Assembly (NCBI RefSeq): GCF_014637175.1
Contig: NZ_BMEV01000003.1
Location: 29,497 to 93,496, forward strand
Direction of reading: 5' to 3'
DNA: 64,000 nt
From: Compostibacillus humi
GTDB taxonomy: Bacteria; Bacillota; Bacilli; Bacillales; Amphibacillaceae
A model generated the notes under the pieces. It made no database searches and had not been told where the DNA came from. It was given only the letters and a program-made list of their open reading frames with translations. Below, piece by piece: positions 25,326-34,521 of this stretch. The stretch's first letter is position 1. Each line of letters begins with the position of its first letter. The translations under genes and the position numbers were made by a program.

Positions 25326-26636
25326 TCAAGATTCATAAAACAAATCATTTCGGACGATGTCATCATAAGTTTCCCGTCTGACTACCAATTGGTCTTTCCC
25401 ATTTTCAACAAATACGACAGCCGGTTTAGGAAGGCGATTGTAGTTGCTCGCCATGGAATAACCGTAGGCACCGGTTGAAAAAACCGCAAGGATGTCGCCA
25501 GGCTCCACTTCCGGTACCGGCAGATTCCAGATGAGCATATCGCCTGATTCACAGCATTTCCCGGCAATAGAAACATTTCTTTTTGGTGAATGATCCGCTT
25601 TATTGGCAACGACCCCTTCGTATTTTGCCTGATAGAGGGCTGGCCGGATATTGTCGGTCATCCCGCCGTCCACCGCAATATAGCTGCGAATTCCCGGTAT
25701 TTCTTTCAGTGCTCCGATTGTGTATAGCGTAATTCCGGCTTCACCAACGATGGCTCTTCCCGGCTCAATCCAAATTTCCGGCAACGCAATTTGCAGCTTG
25801 TCTGCTTCCTTTTGAACCGCTTCAACTAAATCATCGACGTATCGTTTATGGGGCAATGGCTGGTCATCCTCTGTATAGCGGATACCGAAGCCGCCGCCAA
25901 AATTTACCACCTCGGGCACATATCCGTACCTTTCCTTCCAAATGGCCATTTCTTGAAATACAACTTCGACGGCCAACCGGAACCCTTCCGTTTCGAAAAT
26001 TTGCGAACCGATATGGCAATGTACGCCTCTAATCCGGATGTTGTCATATTGCTTTCCGTGGCGAAAAGCTTGTTCTGCCTGACGATTTTGAATATTAAAG
26101 CCGAATTTCGAGTCTTCACTGCCGGTTTGAATGTATTCGTGGGTGTGTGATTCTACTCCCGGTGTTACCCGAATTAGCACGTCCATCGTTTTCTTCTCTT
26201 CCGTAAGCACTTGATGCAACATATCGATTTCAAGAAAGTTATCAACTACAATGCAGCCTATATTATTCCGTACAGCCATTCTTAATTCTCGCAAGCTTTT
26301 ATTATTTCCATGAAAATGAATTCGTTCCACCGGGAATCCGGCCTTTAAGGCGGTATACAGCTCCCCTTCCGATACAACATCTAAACAGAGCCCTTCCTGA
26401 TTGATTACTTGCAATATTGCTATGGAAGAAAAAGCTTTGCTTGCATAAGCGACCTTTGCTTTAATATTTCTATGTTGAAAGGCTTTTACAAAACCTTTTG
26501 CTTTTTGCCGGATGATGGATACATCATATACGTATAGCGGTGTGCCATATTTTTTTGCCAGGTCCACACAGTCGATGCCGCCGATTTCCAAATGGCCCTG
26601 ATCATTAACCGGGAATGGATGGTTATTTACGATCAT
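25326..26636 (-). CDS. lysA: Diaminopimelate decarboxylase
   Basis: A 436-residue PLP enzyme (fold III) that makes lysine from meso-diaminopimelate. The PLP lysine is in VAYASKAFSS, the glycine-rich phosphate site in VNFGGGFGIRY, and the C-terminal CESGDML supplies the substrate-binding cysteine. ATG at 26636 (MIVNNH) has GAGGAAAG in front and gives the usual length; the open frame extends ten codons upstream. It follows spoVAF as in B. subtilis, but a hairpin terminator separates them. Confidence 0.96.
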   Translation of the reverse strand: MIVNNHPFPVNDQGHLEIGGIDCVDLAKKYGTPLYVYDVSIIRQKAKGFVKAFQHRNIKAKVAYASKAFSSIAILQVINQEGLCLDVVSEGELYTALKAGFPVERIHFHGNNKSLRELRMAVRNNIGCIVVDNFLEIDMLHQVLTEEKKTMDVLIRVTPGVESHTHEYIQTGSEDSKFGFNIQNRQAEQAFRHGKQYDNIRIRGVHCHIGSQIFETEGFRLAVEVVFQEMAIWKERYGYVPEVVNFGGGFGIRYTEDDQPLPHKRYVDDLVEAVQKEADKLQIALPEIWIEPGRAIVGEAGITLYTIGALKEIPGIRSYIAVDGGMTDNIRPALYQAKYEGVVANKADHSPKRNVSIAGKCCESGDMLIWNLPVPEVEPGDILAVFSTGAYGYSMASNYNRLPKPAVVFVENGKDQLVVRRETYDDIVRNDLFYES

Positions 26637-26701
26637 TACACTTTCCTCGCTTCCTACAATTTTCAAATAATAATTTACTTTAACATATTAACGTAAATAA
26701 C

Positions 26702-26731
26702 AAAAGAGCTAACTATTCAGTATAGCTCTTT
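26702..26731 (-). terminator. Terminator at the end of spoVAF
   Basis: AAAGAGCTA (26723-26731 read on the minus strand) pairs with TAGCTCTTTT (26702-26711), followed by GTTATTT. The stem overlaps the spoVAF stop codon. Confidence 0.75.
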
Positions 26732-28203
26732 CTCCTCGGCTGGCGGTAATTATTTTTCGGATGGACAATCCTTGGCCGAATATTCGTATACGGGGTCGGA
26801 ACCCGGAATAGGACATGGAACATAGCATAAGGATTGAATGGGATAAACGGCCAAAGGTAAGGGGTTCTTAACGACTTTAAATTGACTAAATACAGAAAAT
26901 GAATAACAAATCCGATTATAAACCCATTTAGCCCGAATAGTCCGACGGCCAAAATCAAAAATAGATTCATCAATTTGTTGGCGACGCTCAGTTCATAGCT
27001 TGGCGTCACATACGTACCAATGGCACTGACGGCAACATATAAAATTATTTCCGGGCTAAACAGTCCGACGTCAATGGCAATTTGGCCAATCAAAACGGCT
27101 GCAATCAGACCCATGGAAGTGGATAGCGGAGTCGGTGTATGAATAGCGGCCATGCGCAAAAATTCGATTCCAATTTCCGCAATTAAAATTTGAATGACAA
27201 TCGGGATGTTGCCTTCCTCATTCGGTCCGATAAATGACAGTTCTTTCGGCAGCAATGTCGGCTCTAAGGCAAAAAGAAGCCATAACGGCAATAAATACAT
27301 GGACGCAAGTACGGCGAGAAAACGGATAAGCCGGATAAACGTACCGACGGCTGGCGTTTGGCGAAACTCTTCCGCATGTTGTGTATGATGAAAAAAGGTG
27401 GTCGGTAAAATAATGACACTTGGAGAGGTGTCTACTATAATGATGACATGCCCTTCAAAGAGATGGCTGGCGGCAACGTCCGGCCTTTCCGTATAGCGGA
27501 CGAGAGGATAGTGGTTCCATTTTCGGTCAATAAAAAACTCATCAATCGTTTTATCCGCCATGGAAATACCATCAATGTCGATTTTTTCCAGTTTGCTTTT
27601 TACATACTCTACGAGCCCCCGATCTGCTACGTCTTGCAAATAACTGACACATACGTCCGTTTTGGAACGTTCTCCTACTTTCAACATTTCATGGCGAAGA
27701 CGTTCATCCCGGATACGCCGTCTCGTTAATGCGGTATTTTCGATAATATTCTCGGTATACCCGTCCCGGGAACCCCGAATCACTTTTTCCGTATCCGGTT
27801 CTTCCGGGGTTCGGCCCGGATAGCTGCGTACATCGACGATAAATGCCTTTTTCTCTCCATCAATAAAGACAGCAACGAGACCAGATAATATCTGGTCAAC
27901 TACTTCATCCATAAATTCTACTTTGTTCACTTGCTGGTGATTGAGCCGGTTTTCGACAATATCTGCAAGTTTCCTGCTCTCCCGCTCCATATCGTTAATA
28001 TAAATTAGCGTTTTCAGCAGCTCCTGAACGATGACTGCATCACAAAGTCCGGTAACATAGTAAAGCTGCACTTTCCGCTTCAATAGGACAATTTCACGAA
28101 AGCCGACATCAAAGGAAACATCCATCCCCAGCTTTTCTTTCATATAGTTGTGATTATGCCTTATATTTGCTGAAACCGTATCTTGTTTTTTTAATTTCGG
28201 CAT
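26713..28203 (-). CDS. spoVAF: Spore germination protein SpoVAF (GerA family)
   Basis: A 496-residue GerA-type membrane protein. A long N-terminal cytoplasmic domain (with VRSYPGRTPEEPDTEKVIRG and DGYTENIIENTALTRRRIRD) is followed by about five transmembrane segments, starting near FIRLIRFLAVLASMYLLPLW, and by ILIAEIGIEFLRMAAIHTPTPL. SpoVAF resembles germinant receptor A subunits and acts in dipicolinate release or as part of an ion channel in germination. It normally follows spoVAE; here it comes 28 bp after spoVAB, which is unusual. Confidence 0.93.
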   Translation of the reverse strand: MPKLKKQDTVSANIRHNHNYMKEKLGMDVSFDVGFREIVLLKRKVQLYYVTGLCDAVIVQELLKTLIYINDMERESRKLADIVENRLNHQQVNKVEFMDEVVDQILSGLVAVFIDGEKKAFIVDVRSYPGRTPEEPDTEKVIRGSRDGYTENIIENTALTRRRIRDERLRHEMLKVGERSKTDVCVSYLQDVADRGLVEYVKSKLEKIDIDGISMADKTIDEFFIDRKWNHYPLVRYTERPDVAASHLFEGHVIIIVDTSPSVIILPTTFFHHTQHAEEFRQTPAVGTFIRLIRFLAVLASMYLLPLWLLFALEPTLLPKELSFIGPNEEGNIPIVIQILIAEIGIEFLRMAAIHTPTPLSTSMGLIAAVLIGQIAIDVGLFSPEIILYVAVSAIGTYVTPSYELSVANKLMNLFLILAVGLFGLNGFIIGFVIHFLYLVNLKSLRTPYLWPFIPFNPYAMFHVLFRVPTPYTNIRPRIVHPKNNYRQPRRKSYTE

Positions 28204-28231
28204 TTTATTCCCTCCAAAAATTTAAAGCGAT

Positions 28232-28663
28232 TTATAGGCGGACAAAAATAACCCATTGAAATAATGAACCGATTACTTTTCCAAATACAATTGCCATTAA
28301 CAGTGTAATTACGTAACCTTGGAATCCGATTCTTTTCGTTAATATCGGAAAGACGTTTAATACTTCTGTTAATGCAGCGGCAAGCATCCCGTTAAATATT
28401 CCGTGGAACATGCCTACTATCGCCAGAAAAAAATAAGGGTGATAAACGGGAATTTCCGCGAAGGATAAGTAAGAACCGAACAGTAAGCCGAAAATCACAC
28501 TTGCACCGAAAACTTTAATATATTTTTCCGTTTTGCTAAGCTGAATCAGTCTAGGGATAATGCCTAAAACGGTAATAAAAGCAACAAAACCTCCGCCTAC
28601 TGCAAGACCTCCGCTAAAGCCGATGATTATTTGGAGAAAATTATGGAGAATCGTTTCTGTCAT
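28232..28663 (-). CDS. spoVAB: Stage V sporulation protein SpoVAB
   Basis: A 143-residue membrane protein with about four to five hydrophobic segments. GGLAVGGGFVAFITVLGIIP and RLIQLSKTEKYI near the N-terminus are typical SpoVAB. It belongs to the spoVA group needed for dipicolinate uptake into the forespore, although AB is not present in all spore-formers. The 5' end overlaps spoVAA by 23 bp. The next gene is spoVAF; AC, AD and AE are missing. Confidence 0.92.
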   Translation of the reverse strand: MTETILHNFLQIIIGFSGGLAVGGGFVAFITVLGIIPRLIQLSKTEKYIKVFGASVIFGLLFGSYLSFAEIPVYHPYFFLAIVGMFHGIFNGMLAAALTEVLNVFPILTKRIGFQGYVITLLMAIVFGKVIGSLFQWVIFVRL

Positions 28664-29261
28664 TTAGTTTATTTTCATGATGGTACAAATAATTATCGAG
28701 GTCCTGCTGATAATTAAACACTTCCACTTCCAATGGACTCGGTTCTTCATTAAACCGCTTGTTAAACCAATGGTTAAAAAATAATAGTGTACCGATTCCA
28801 AGACCGATAGAATAAGGAATTTGAATCCACAGCGGATACGGATTGGTTTTTCCAGTCAGCAAATAGTGCAATTTCTGCTGCACTTCCTGCATGCTTACAT
28901 CATAATGGAAGTTCATAATCGTCATGGACGTCCCGATGAATAGCAATATCCAAATAAATATCACAGCAATCAGCGGCTTTTTACGCGACTTGGGCATGAC
29001 CCGAATGACGGTTTGCGCCGGACCGATAAGTTGAATATCCAAATTATTCATCAGTTTTGTCAATGTTTCAATAATTAGAAAACTGTCTAATACGACTAAA
29101 TTTTTATCCCGTTTTGTAAGCCTGTATACGGGTATATCTTCCAGCGTCTTTTTTGCTGCTTCATTCTCCATCCCGATAAATGCAATATCTTTCAGTAATA
29201 ATGTTCGCAAACTGGAAACTTCTACTGTTTTTTTTAATCGCAAATAAACGGTATGTACCAT
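28641..29261 (-). CDS. spoVAA: Stage V sporulation protein SpoVAA
   Basis: A 206-residue protein, the same length as B. subtilis SpoVAA. The N-terminal part is soluble (VYLRLKKTVEV, IPVYRLTKRDKNLVVLD). Two membrane segments follow, around VIFIWILLFIGTSMTI and PYSIGLGIGTLLFF. It begins the shortened spoVA operon, with a sigma-G promoter candidate 33 bp upstream and the sigF terminator beyond that. Role: part of the forespore inner-membrane DPA transport system. Confidence 0.91.
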   Translation of the reverse strand: MVHTVYLRLKKTVEVSSLRTLLLKDIAFIGMENEAAKKTLEDIPVYRLTKRDKNLVVLDSFLIIETLTKLMNNLDIQLIGPAQTVIRVMPKSRKKPLIAVIFIWILLFIGTSMTIMNFHYDVSMQEVQQKLHYLLTGKTNPYPLWIQIPYSIGLGIGTLLFFNHWFNKRFNEEPSPLEVEVFNYQQDLDNYLYHHENKLNDRNDSP

Positions 29262-29293
29262 ACTGTACCATCCTTTTTACGAAAATGTACGTT

Positions 29294-29322
29294 TAGTATT
29301 TGTCAGAAATGCAATTTTATCC
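29294..29322 (-). promoter_or_regulatory. Candidate sigma-G promoter of spoVA
   Basis: The minus strand reads GGATA (29318-29322), 17 bp, then AATACTA (29294-29300). The -35 matches four of five and the -10 five of six specified positions of the sigma-G consensus. Position and the known sigma-G control of spoVA support it. Confidence 0.6.
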
Positions 29323-29364
29323 GATGCGCCAACCGGAGAATCTCTGGAAACCCAACTGAAGGGC

Positions 29365-29398
29365 AAAATAAAAAAGCAGAGAAACTGTTTCTCTGCTT
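29365..29398 (-). terminator. Terminator of the spoIIA operon
   Basis: AAGCAGAGAAA (29374-29384) pairs perfectly with TTTCTCTGCTT (29388-29398) around a 3-base loop, and on the minus strand is followed by TTTTTATTTT. It lies 9 bp after the sigF stop. Confidence 0.92.
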
Positions 29399-29407
29399 AT
29401 ACTTGTC

Positions 29408-30169
29408 TTATGGATCCATATTTGCTTTCATTTCTTTTAAAATCTTTTTCTCCAGCCGGGAAACCTGCACCTGGGAGATTCCCAATCTTTCAGCTACTTC
29501 TGTCTGCGTTTGATCTTTATAATAACGCAAATAAATAATGAGACGCTCCCTTTTGTTCAAACGTTTGATCGCTTCTTCCAGCGTTAATTTATCAAACCAA
29601 TTCGTATCTTCATCAGCGATTTGATCGAGCAGCGTAATCGGGTCTCCATCATTTTCAAAAATAGTTTCATGAATGGAGTGGGGAGATTTGGCAGCTTCCT
29701 GGGCATGGACAACTTCCTCCGGTGTAATTTCCAGCGCATCGGCGATCTCGTGTATTGTCGGTGATCGACCCATTTGTTTCGTCAATTCATCCTTTTTCTT
29801 GCGGATTTTATTGCCAATTTCTTTTAGAGACCGGCTCACTTTTACACTGCCGTCATCTCGGATAAACCGCTGGATTTCACCGATAATCATCGGCACTGCA
29901 TAGGTCGAAAATTTCACATCGTAGGACAAATCAAACTTATCAATCGACTTAATTAAACCGATGCTTCCAATTTGAAACAGGTCATCCGGGTCATAGCCCC
30001 GGTTTAAAAACCGCTGGACAACAGACCAAATCAGCCGCATATTTTTTTCCACCAGAAAGTCCCTGGCTTCCTTATCCCCTTGCTGGCTGCGGTAAATATA
30101 CTCCTTCACCTGTTCATCTGTTAAGGTTTCTTCCCGTTTTTGATTTTTAACATTGACATCCATAGGCAT
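29408..30169 (-). CDS. sigF: Forespore sigma factor sigma-F
   Basis: A 253-residue sigma-70-type factor. Region 2 is GYDPDDLFQIGSIGLIKSID and KFDLSYDVKFSTYAVPMI; region 4 is RERLIIYLRYYKDQTQTEVA with the recognition helix ISQVQVSRLEKKIL. Sigma-F is the first forespore-specific factor, held by SpoIIAB until SpoIIAA is dephosphorylated by SpoIIE. It starts 1 bp after spoIIAB and is the last gene of the operon. Confidence 0.97.
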   Translation of the reverse strand: MPMDVNVKNQKREETLTDEQVKEYIYRSQQGDKEARDFLVEKNMRLIWSVVQRFLNRGYDPDDLFQIGSIGLIKSIDKFDLSYDVKFSTYAVPMIIGEIQRFIRDDGSVKVSRSLKEIGNKIRKKKDELTKQMGRSPTIHEIADALEITPEEVVHAQEAAKSPHSIHETIFENDGDPITLLDQIADEDTNWFDKLTLEEAIKRLNKRERLIIYLRYYKDQTQTEVAERLGISQVQVSRLEKKILKEMKANMDP

Positions 30170-30170
30170 C

Positions 30171-30614
30171 CTAATTATAAACCGTCTTTGTCTTTGCTAA
30201 TTGTTTGACCATATGCAGGGTAGTACCAGAACCCGGAGAAGAAGTAACCTCAACAGAATCCATAAAGTTTTCGATAATCGTAAAACCCATGCCGGACCTT
30301 TCCAATTCAGGCTTGGAAGTATATAATGGCTGCCGGGCCTCTTCAATATTGGCAATGCCGATGCCATCATCTTTAATGATCAGTTCTATTTCTCCGCTGT
30401 CGTCAATCGTGCATTTCATCCAAATTTTATGATGCTCTTCGTTGTTATACCCGTGAATTATGGCATTGGTTACTGCTTCCGATACTACCGTTTTTATTTC
30501 TGTCAATTCATCCATCGTCGGGTCCAATTGGGAAATAAAGGCTGCAATCGTCACCCGGGCAAAGGATTCATTTTCGCTTCGGCTGGAAAATTCCACCGTC
30601 ATTTCGTTTTTCAT
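30171..30614 (-). CDS. spoIIAB: Anti-sigma-F factor and kinase SpoIIAB
   Basis: A 147-residue GHKL-fold protein kinase. The N box is [15 protein letters not shown], with DDGIGI and the G2 box [14 protein letters not shown] following. It binds sigma-F, and it phosphorylates SpoIIAA on serine. Its ATG overlaps the spoIIAA stop by 4 bp (ATGA type), giving translational coupling. Confidence 0.97.
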   Translation of the reverse strand: MKNEMTVEFSSRSENESFARVTIAAFISQLDPTMDELTEIKTVVSEAVTNAIIHGYNNEEHHKIWMKCTIDDSGEIELIIKDDGIGIANIEEARQPLYTSKPELERSGMGFTIIENFMDSVEVTSSPGSGTTLHMVKQLAKTKTVYN

Positions 30615-30964
30615 GATGCCACCCCCAATGCCTCTAGCGCGAACTCTTCATTTTCCGCAAGCTTGACGATTTTAAATAAACCGGAAATTTCAAACAAACG
30701 TTTGATTTGTGGGGAAATGGAACAGACGACCATCTCTCCGCCTAACTGAAGAACTTCTTTATATCTTCCTAGAATAACACCTAAACCAGAGCTGTCCATG
30801 AACGTTACACTTTCTAGATTTAAAATGACATGTTTAATCGGATTTTCATATATCATATCTTTCCACTTTTTGCGCAATGCTTCCGCTTCATGATGATCCA
30901 GTTCCCCGGCAAGACGGACGACTAATACATCCTCCTTCACTTCAAAAACCGAATATAGCCCCAC
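30611..30964 (-). CDS. spoIIAA: Anti-anti-sigma factor SpoIIAA
   Basis: A 117-residue STAS-domain protein. The regulatory phosphoserine lies in [12 protein letters not shown] (S58, the same position as in B. subtilis). Unphosphorylated SpoIIAA displaces sigma-F from SpoIIAB. It starts with GTG at 30964 behind GAGGAGGAGA. It lies downstream of dacF, with a sigma-H promoter and a 0A box in between. Confidence 0.97.
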   Translation of the reverse strand: MGLYSVFEVKEDVLVVRLAGELDHHEAEALRKKWKDMIYENPIKHVILNLESVTFMDSSGLGVILGRYKEVLQLGGEMVVCSISPQIKRLFEISGLFKIVKLAENEEFALEALGVAS

Positions 30965-30998
30965 GGTTTATCTCCTCCTCAGATTATGCTATTTACAC

Positions 30999-31036
30999 TT
31001 TCTTTATCAGCATTTCCAAATCCTTCTATTCGACAA
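30999..31036 (-). promoter_or_regulatory. Sigma-H promoter with 0A box before spoIIAA
   Basis: On the minus strand TTGTCGAA (31029-31036), a perfect 0A box, is followed by GAAGGATTT (31018-31026), 14 bp, and AGAAA (30999-31003). The -35 fits RWAGGAxxT fully; the -10 matches four of five positions of HGAAT. It is the expected Spo0A~P/sigma-H control of the spoIIA operon. Confidence 0.72.
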
Positions 31037-31067
31037 AAAAAGTCCTTTTCTTACGTTTTTCTCGCTA

Positions 31068-32240
31068 CTAATGTTTTGCAATTTCAGCAATTGTCCGTTG
31101 CAGCAGCTTATAATAGGACGCTTCCTTAACCGCCTGATCAACGGTCAGAGGCACATCCATTAATGTTTCCTTTCCATCTTTTACAAGGAGGGTGCCTACT
31201 TGTGCTCCTTTTTCGATCGGCAATTTGATTTCTTCATTAAACTGGATTTCGGTACGAATGTTGTCTTTATTTTCTCCTTTTTTATGTAGTGTACTTACAG
31301 ATTCGGATAACACAATTGGAACGTTTCGTTTGTCTGCTTTTAAGAGATTCAGCTCGGTAATGACTTCTCCCTTGTCGTACAGTTTATTTGTTTCATATTG
31401 CTGAAAGGCATAATCCAACATGGAAGAAATCATCGCATTTCTTTCTTTCGAAGTATCAGCCCCCATGACGACTGCTATGACACGCATATCGTCCTTTTTC
31501 GCTGTTGCTGTCAAGCAATATTTGGCCTCTTGGGTATAGCCGGTCTTTAATCCATCGACCCCTGGATAAAAACGGACTAATTTATTCGTGTTCACAAGCC
31601 AAAATTCATTTTCCTTCCCTTTCCGCAAATAATCTTCGTAAATCGACGTATATTCTGTTATTGTTTCATATTTCAGCAATTCTTTGGCAATGATTGCCAT
31701 GTCATAAGCGGTACTATAATGATCTTTTGCAGGAAGACCGGATGTATTTTGAAACTTTGTGTTTTTCAAGCCTAGTTCTTTAACCTTTTTGTTCATTTCC
31801 GCAACAAATGCTTCCTCACTGCCGGATATCCGTTCGGCAAGGGCAACACTGGCATCATTGGCAGATGCGATGGCTACCCCTTTGAGCAATTCTTCCACCG
31901 TCATTTCTTCCCCTGCTTCCAGAAAGATTTGGGATCCGCCCATCGATGCTGCATTTTCGCTTACCCGGATTATTTCATCTTTCTTTAAATTTCCCTTTTC
32001 CATCTCTTCCATAATGATGAGCATCGTCATCAATTTCGTCATACTTGCAGGAGGCAAAATTTCATGGGCGTTTTTGTCGTAAATAATCGTTCCTGTATCC
32101 CTTTCCATTAAAATAGCTGATTTTGCATTTGGTGCTAGATTTAATGATTGCTTCTCATCCGCTTCTTCGGCAACTGCTGCAGCGGCAGTGAAAAGCATAA
32201 AAGACATACTGATGCAAAGAGCAAGAAGAAATCTTTTCAT
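31068..32240 (-). CDS. dacF: D-alanyl-D-alanine carboxypeptidase DacF
   Basis: A 390-residue PBP5-family carboxypeptidase with a signal peptide (ALCISMSFMLFTAAAAVA). Active-site motifs are SMTK, SAN (ASANDASVAL) and KTG (DGLKTGYTQ). DacF is made in the forespore and trims peptides of germ-cell-wall and cortex precursors. It lies immediately upstream of spoIIAA, so readthrough into the spoIIA operon is likely, as in B. subtilis. AGGTAAG precedes the ATG. I could not find a convincing sigma-G promoter in the 128-bp gap upstream. Confidence 0.94.
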   Translation of the reverse strand: MKRFLLALCISMSFMLFTAAAAVAEEADEKQSLNLAPNAKSAILMERDTGTIIYDKNAHEILPPASMTKLMTMLIIMEEMEKGNLKKDEIIRVSENAASMGGSQIFLEAGEEMTVEELLKGVAIASANDASVALAERISGSEEAFVAEMNKKVKELGLKNTKFQNTSGLPAKDHYSTAYDMAIIAKELLKYETITEYTSIYEDYLRKGKENEFWLVNTNKLVRFYPGVDGLKTGYTQEAKYCLTATAKKDDMRVIAVVMGADTSKERNAMISSMLDYAFQQYETNKLYDKGEVITELNLLKADKRNVPIVLSESVSTLHKKGENKDNIRTEIQFNEEIKLPIEKGAQVGTLLVKDGKETLMDVPLTVDQAVKEASYYKLLQRTIAEIAKH

Positions 32241-32325
32241 TGTCTTACCTCCAACAGTTAATATAATTACAGGATTTCCAAAAGTTGCTATTTCTATACT
32301 TGAAAATAAGGCTTATCAGCCGAAA

Positions 32326-32361
32326 GTATAAAAAGCTGCCGGGGATTATCCCAGCAGCTTT
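32326..32361 (-). terminator. Terminator of the deoB-punA-pdp operon
   Basis: The minus strand reads AAAGCTGC, an inner GGGA/TCCC pairing, and GCAGCTTTTT, 7 bp past the pdp stop (32331-32361). Confidence 0.85.
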
Positions 32362-32368
32362 CTGCCAT

Positions 32369-33676
32369 CTATCCTTCTGTGATCACTTCATAAATTAAAG
32401 GCGGTATGTCGGCTTTCGTATTTTCAATATGAATGCTGTCGTATAACTTTTCTATAACACTCTCGACTTCCAGTTTGTTCGTATGGATCGTTAAGAGCGG
32501 CTCCCCTTCCTTGATTTCATCACCTGCTTTTTTATGCAGCACAATTCCTGCTGACAAGTCGATGGTTGAATCTTTTGTCGTTCTCCCCGCACCAAGCATC
32601 ATTGCGGAAATACCGATTTCGTCCGCAGCGATGCCCGTAATAAATCCGGATTTTTTCGCTGTCAGCTCTATCTTTTTCTTCGCTTCCGGCAACCGCTCTA
32701 CATTTTCACAAACAGATTTGTCTCCTCCTTGCGCTTCAACGAACGACAGAAACGTTTCAAATGCTTTTCCGTTGGCAATGTTCTCCTCCAGCATAGCTCG
32801 GGCTTCTTCAGGGCTTGCTGCTTTCTCTGCCAATACAACCATATAGCTGCCTAAGGTTAAACATAATTCGGTTAAATCCTTCGGACCATTTCCTCGTAAC
32901 GTTTCGATCGCTTCCTTCACTTCCAGCGCATTTCCAACCGCCTTCCCTAACGGCTGACTCATATCGGTAATGAGAGCAATTGTTTTTCGGCCAACCCGAT
33001 TTCCGATGGAAACCATTGCTTTGGCCAGTGTTTTTGCTTCCTCAGCACTCTTCATAAAGGCGCCGCTTCCGCATTTTACATCGAGGACGATGGCATCTGC
33101 TCCGGCGGCTATTTTTTTGCTCATAATGGAACTTGCAATCAGCGGAATCGAATTGACCGTTGCTGTTACATCCCGCAGACTGTACAGTTTTTTGTCGGCG
33201 GGAGTAAGGTTTCCCGTTTGTCCAATTACAGCCACTTTCCGTTCATTGACTTGCCTTATAAATTCCTCTTCCGTTAGTTCAACATGAAATCCGGGAATTG
33301 ATTCCAGCTTATCAATGGTTCCGCCGGTATGTCCGAGTCCCCGGCCGCTCATCTTGGCAACCGGAACCCCGCATGAAGCAACAAGGGGAGCTAAGATTAA
33401 TGTAGTTGTATCCCCGACTCCTCCAGTCGAGTGCTTATCCACTTTAATCCCGTGAATTGGCGATAAATCGATTATTTCTCCGGATTCTACCATGGCTAAA
33501 GTCAATTCAGAACGCTCTTTTTCCGTCATTCCCTGGAAGTAGATTGCCATTAGCAAAGAACTGACTTGATAATCCGGTATATCCCCTTTCGTATAACCAT
33601 GGACGACGAAATCAATCTCTTCTTTCGTCAGTTCAAAGCCGTCCCTTTTTTTAGCGATAATATCGTACATTCGCAT
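32369..33676 (-). CDS. pdp: Pyrimidine-nucleoside phosphorylase
   Basis: A 435-residue enzyme that phosphorolyses thymidine, deoxyuridine and uridine to base plus (deoxy)ribose 1-phosphate. Signature segments are [45 protein letters not shown] [18 protein letters not shown] and [10 protein letters not shown]. It follows punA by 11 bp. B. subtilis has pdp in the dra-nupC-pdp operon elsewhere; here it joins deoB and punA, so purine and pyrimidine nucleoside breakdown share one unit. Confidence 0.96.
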   Translation of the reverse strand: MRMYDIIAKKRDGFELTKEEIDFVVHGYTKGDIPDYQVSSLLMAIYFQGMTEKERSELTLAMVESGEIIDLSPIHGIKVDKHSTGGVGDTTTLILAPLVASCGVPVAKMSGRGLGHTGGTIDKLESIPGFHVELTEEEFIRQVNERKVAVIGQTGNLTPADKKLYSLRDVTATVNSIPLIASSIMSKKIAAGADAIVLDVKCGSGAFMKSAEEAKTLAKAMVSIGNRVGRKTIALITDMSQPLGKAVGNALEVKEAIETLRGNGPKDLTELCLTLGSYMVVLAEKAASPEEARAMLEENIANGKAFETFLSFVEAQGGDKSVCENVERLPEAKKKIELTAKKSGFITGIAADEIGISAMMLGAGRTTKDSTIDLSAGIVLHKKAGDEIKEGEPLLTIHTNKLEVESVIEKLYDSIHIENTKADIPPLIYEVITEG

Positions 33677-33687
33677 CTCGGATCACC

Positions 33688-34509
33688 TCAAACATCCGGG
33701 AAGTCCGCTAAGATTATTCGAACCAGTTTCACAAAATCTTCTTTAACTCTTTCTGTCGTTTCAATTACTTCTGCATGACTTAATGGCTCTTCCAGAATTC
33801 CTGCAGCCATGTTGGAGATGCATGAAATTCCCAACACACGGATACCGCCATGATTGGCAGCGATGACTTCAGGAACTGTTGACATCCCTACCGCATCACC
33901 GCCCAAAACATGAACCATTTTGACCTCTGCTTTCGTTTCATATTGGGGCCCGGTGTTTGCCGCATATACTCCTTTTTTTACTTTAATTTGCACACGATTT
34001 GCACATTCCTCGGCATGCTGGATGAGCTGCTGATCATAACATTCCGACATGTCGGGAAACCGGTCACCTAACCGGTCATCATTTTTGCCAATAAGCGGGT
34101 TATCCCCCATTAAATTTATATGATCGGTAATGATCATAAAATCTCCCGGCTGAAAATCCTTGTTGACACCTCCAGCTGCATTCGTAACGATTAAAGATGA
34201 AATGCCAAGTTCCTTCATGACCCGAACAGGAAATGTTACTTGCTGCATGGAATAGCCTTCATAATAATGGAACCTTCCTTGCATGGCGATAACCTTTTTT
34301 CCTTCCAGCTCCCCAATGACGAGCTGCCCTTTATGGCCTTTTACCGTCGATTGGGGAAAGTGGGGTATCTCGGAATAAGGAATGACCGTCTTCATTTCGA
34401 TTTCATCGGCTAAACTGCCTAACCCCGATCCTAAAATAAGACCGATGGAAGGCGTTAACGATATTTTTTCTTGAATATATTTTGCTGCTTCCGAAATTTT
34501 CGTATACAA
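33688..34509 (-). CDS. punA: Purine-nucleoside phosphorylase (PNP I)
   Basis: A 273-residue trimeric-type PNP acting on guanosine and inosine. GLILGSGLGSLADE, the substrate site MQGRFHYYEGY and TNAAGGVNKDFQPGDFMIITDHINL-region residues (read as TNAAGGVNKDF and DFMIITDHINL) fit the family, as does GMSTVPEVIAANHGG. It gives (deoxy)ribose 1-phosphate, which DeoB converts further. It lies 12 bp after deoB and 11 bp before pdp. Confidence 0.95.
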   Translation of the reverse strand: MYTKISEAAKYIQEKISLTPSIGLILGSGLGSLADEIEMKTVIPYSEIPHFPQSTVKGHKGQLVIGELEGKKVIAMQGRFHYYEGYSMQQVTFPVRVMKELGISSLIVTNAAGGVNKDFQPGDFMIITDHINLMGDNPLIGKNDDRLGDRFPDMSECYDQQLIQHAEECANRVQIKVKKGVYAANTGPQYETKAEVKMVHVLGGDAVGMSTVPEVIAANHGGIRVLGISCISNMAAGILEEPLSHAEVIETTERVKEDFVKLVRIILADFPDV

Positions 34510-34521
34510 CGCTTTTCCCCC

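Noticed and set aside
32241..32368. Sigma-F or sigma-G promoter of dacF
   Set aside because: GTATA fits a -35 and AATTATA a -10, but their spacing (26 bp) is wrong; no other pair fits.
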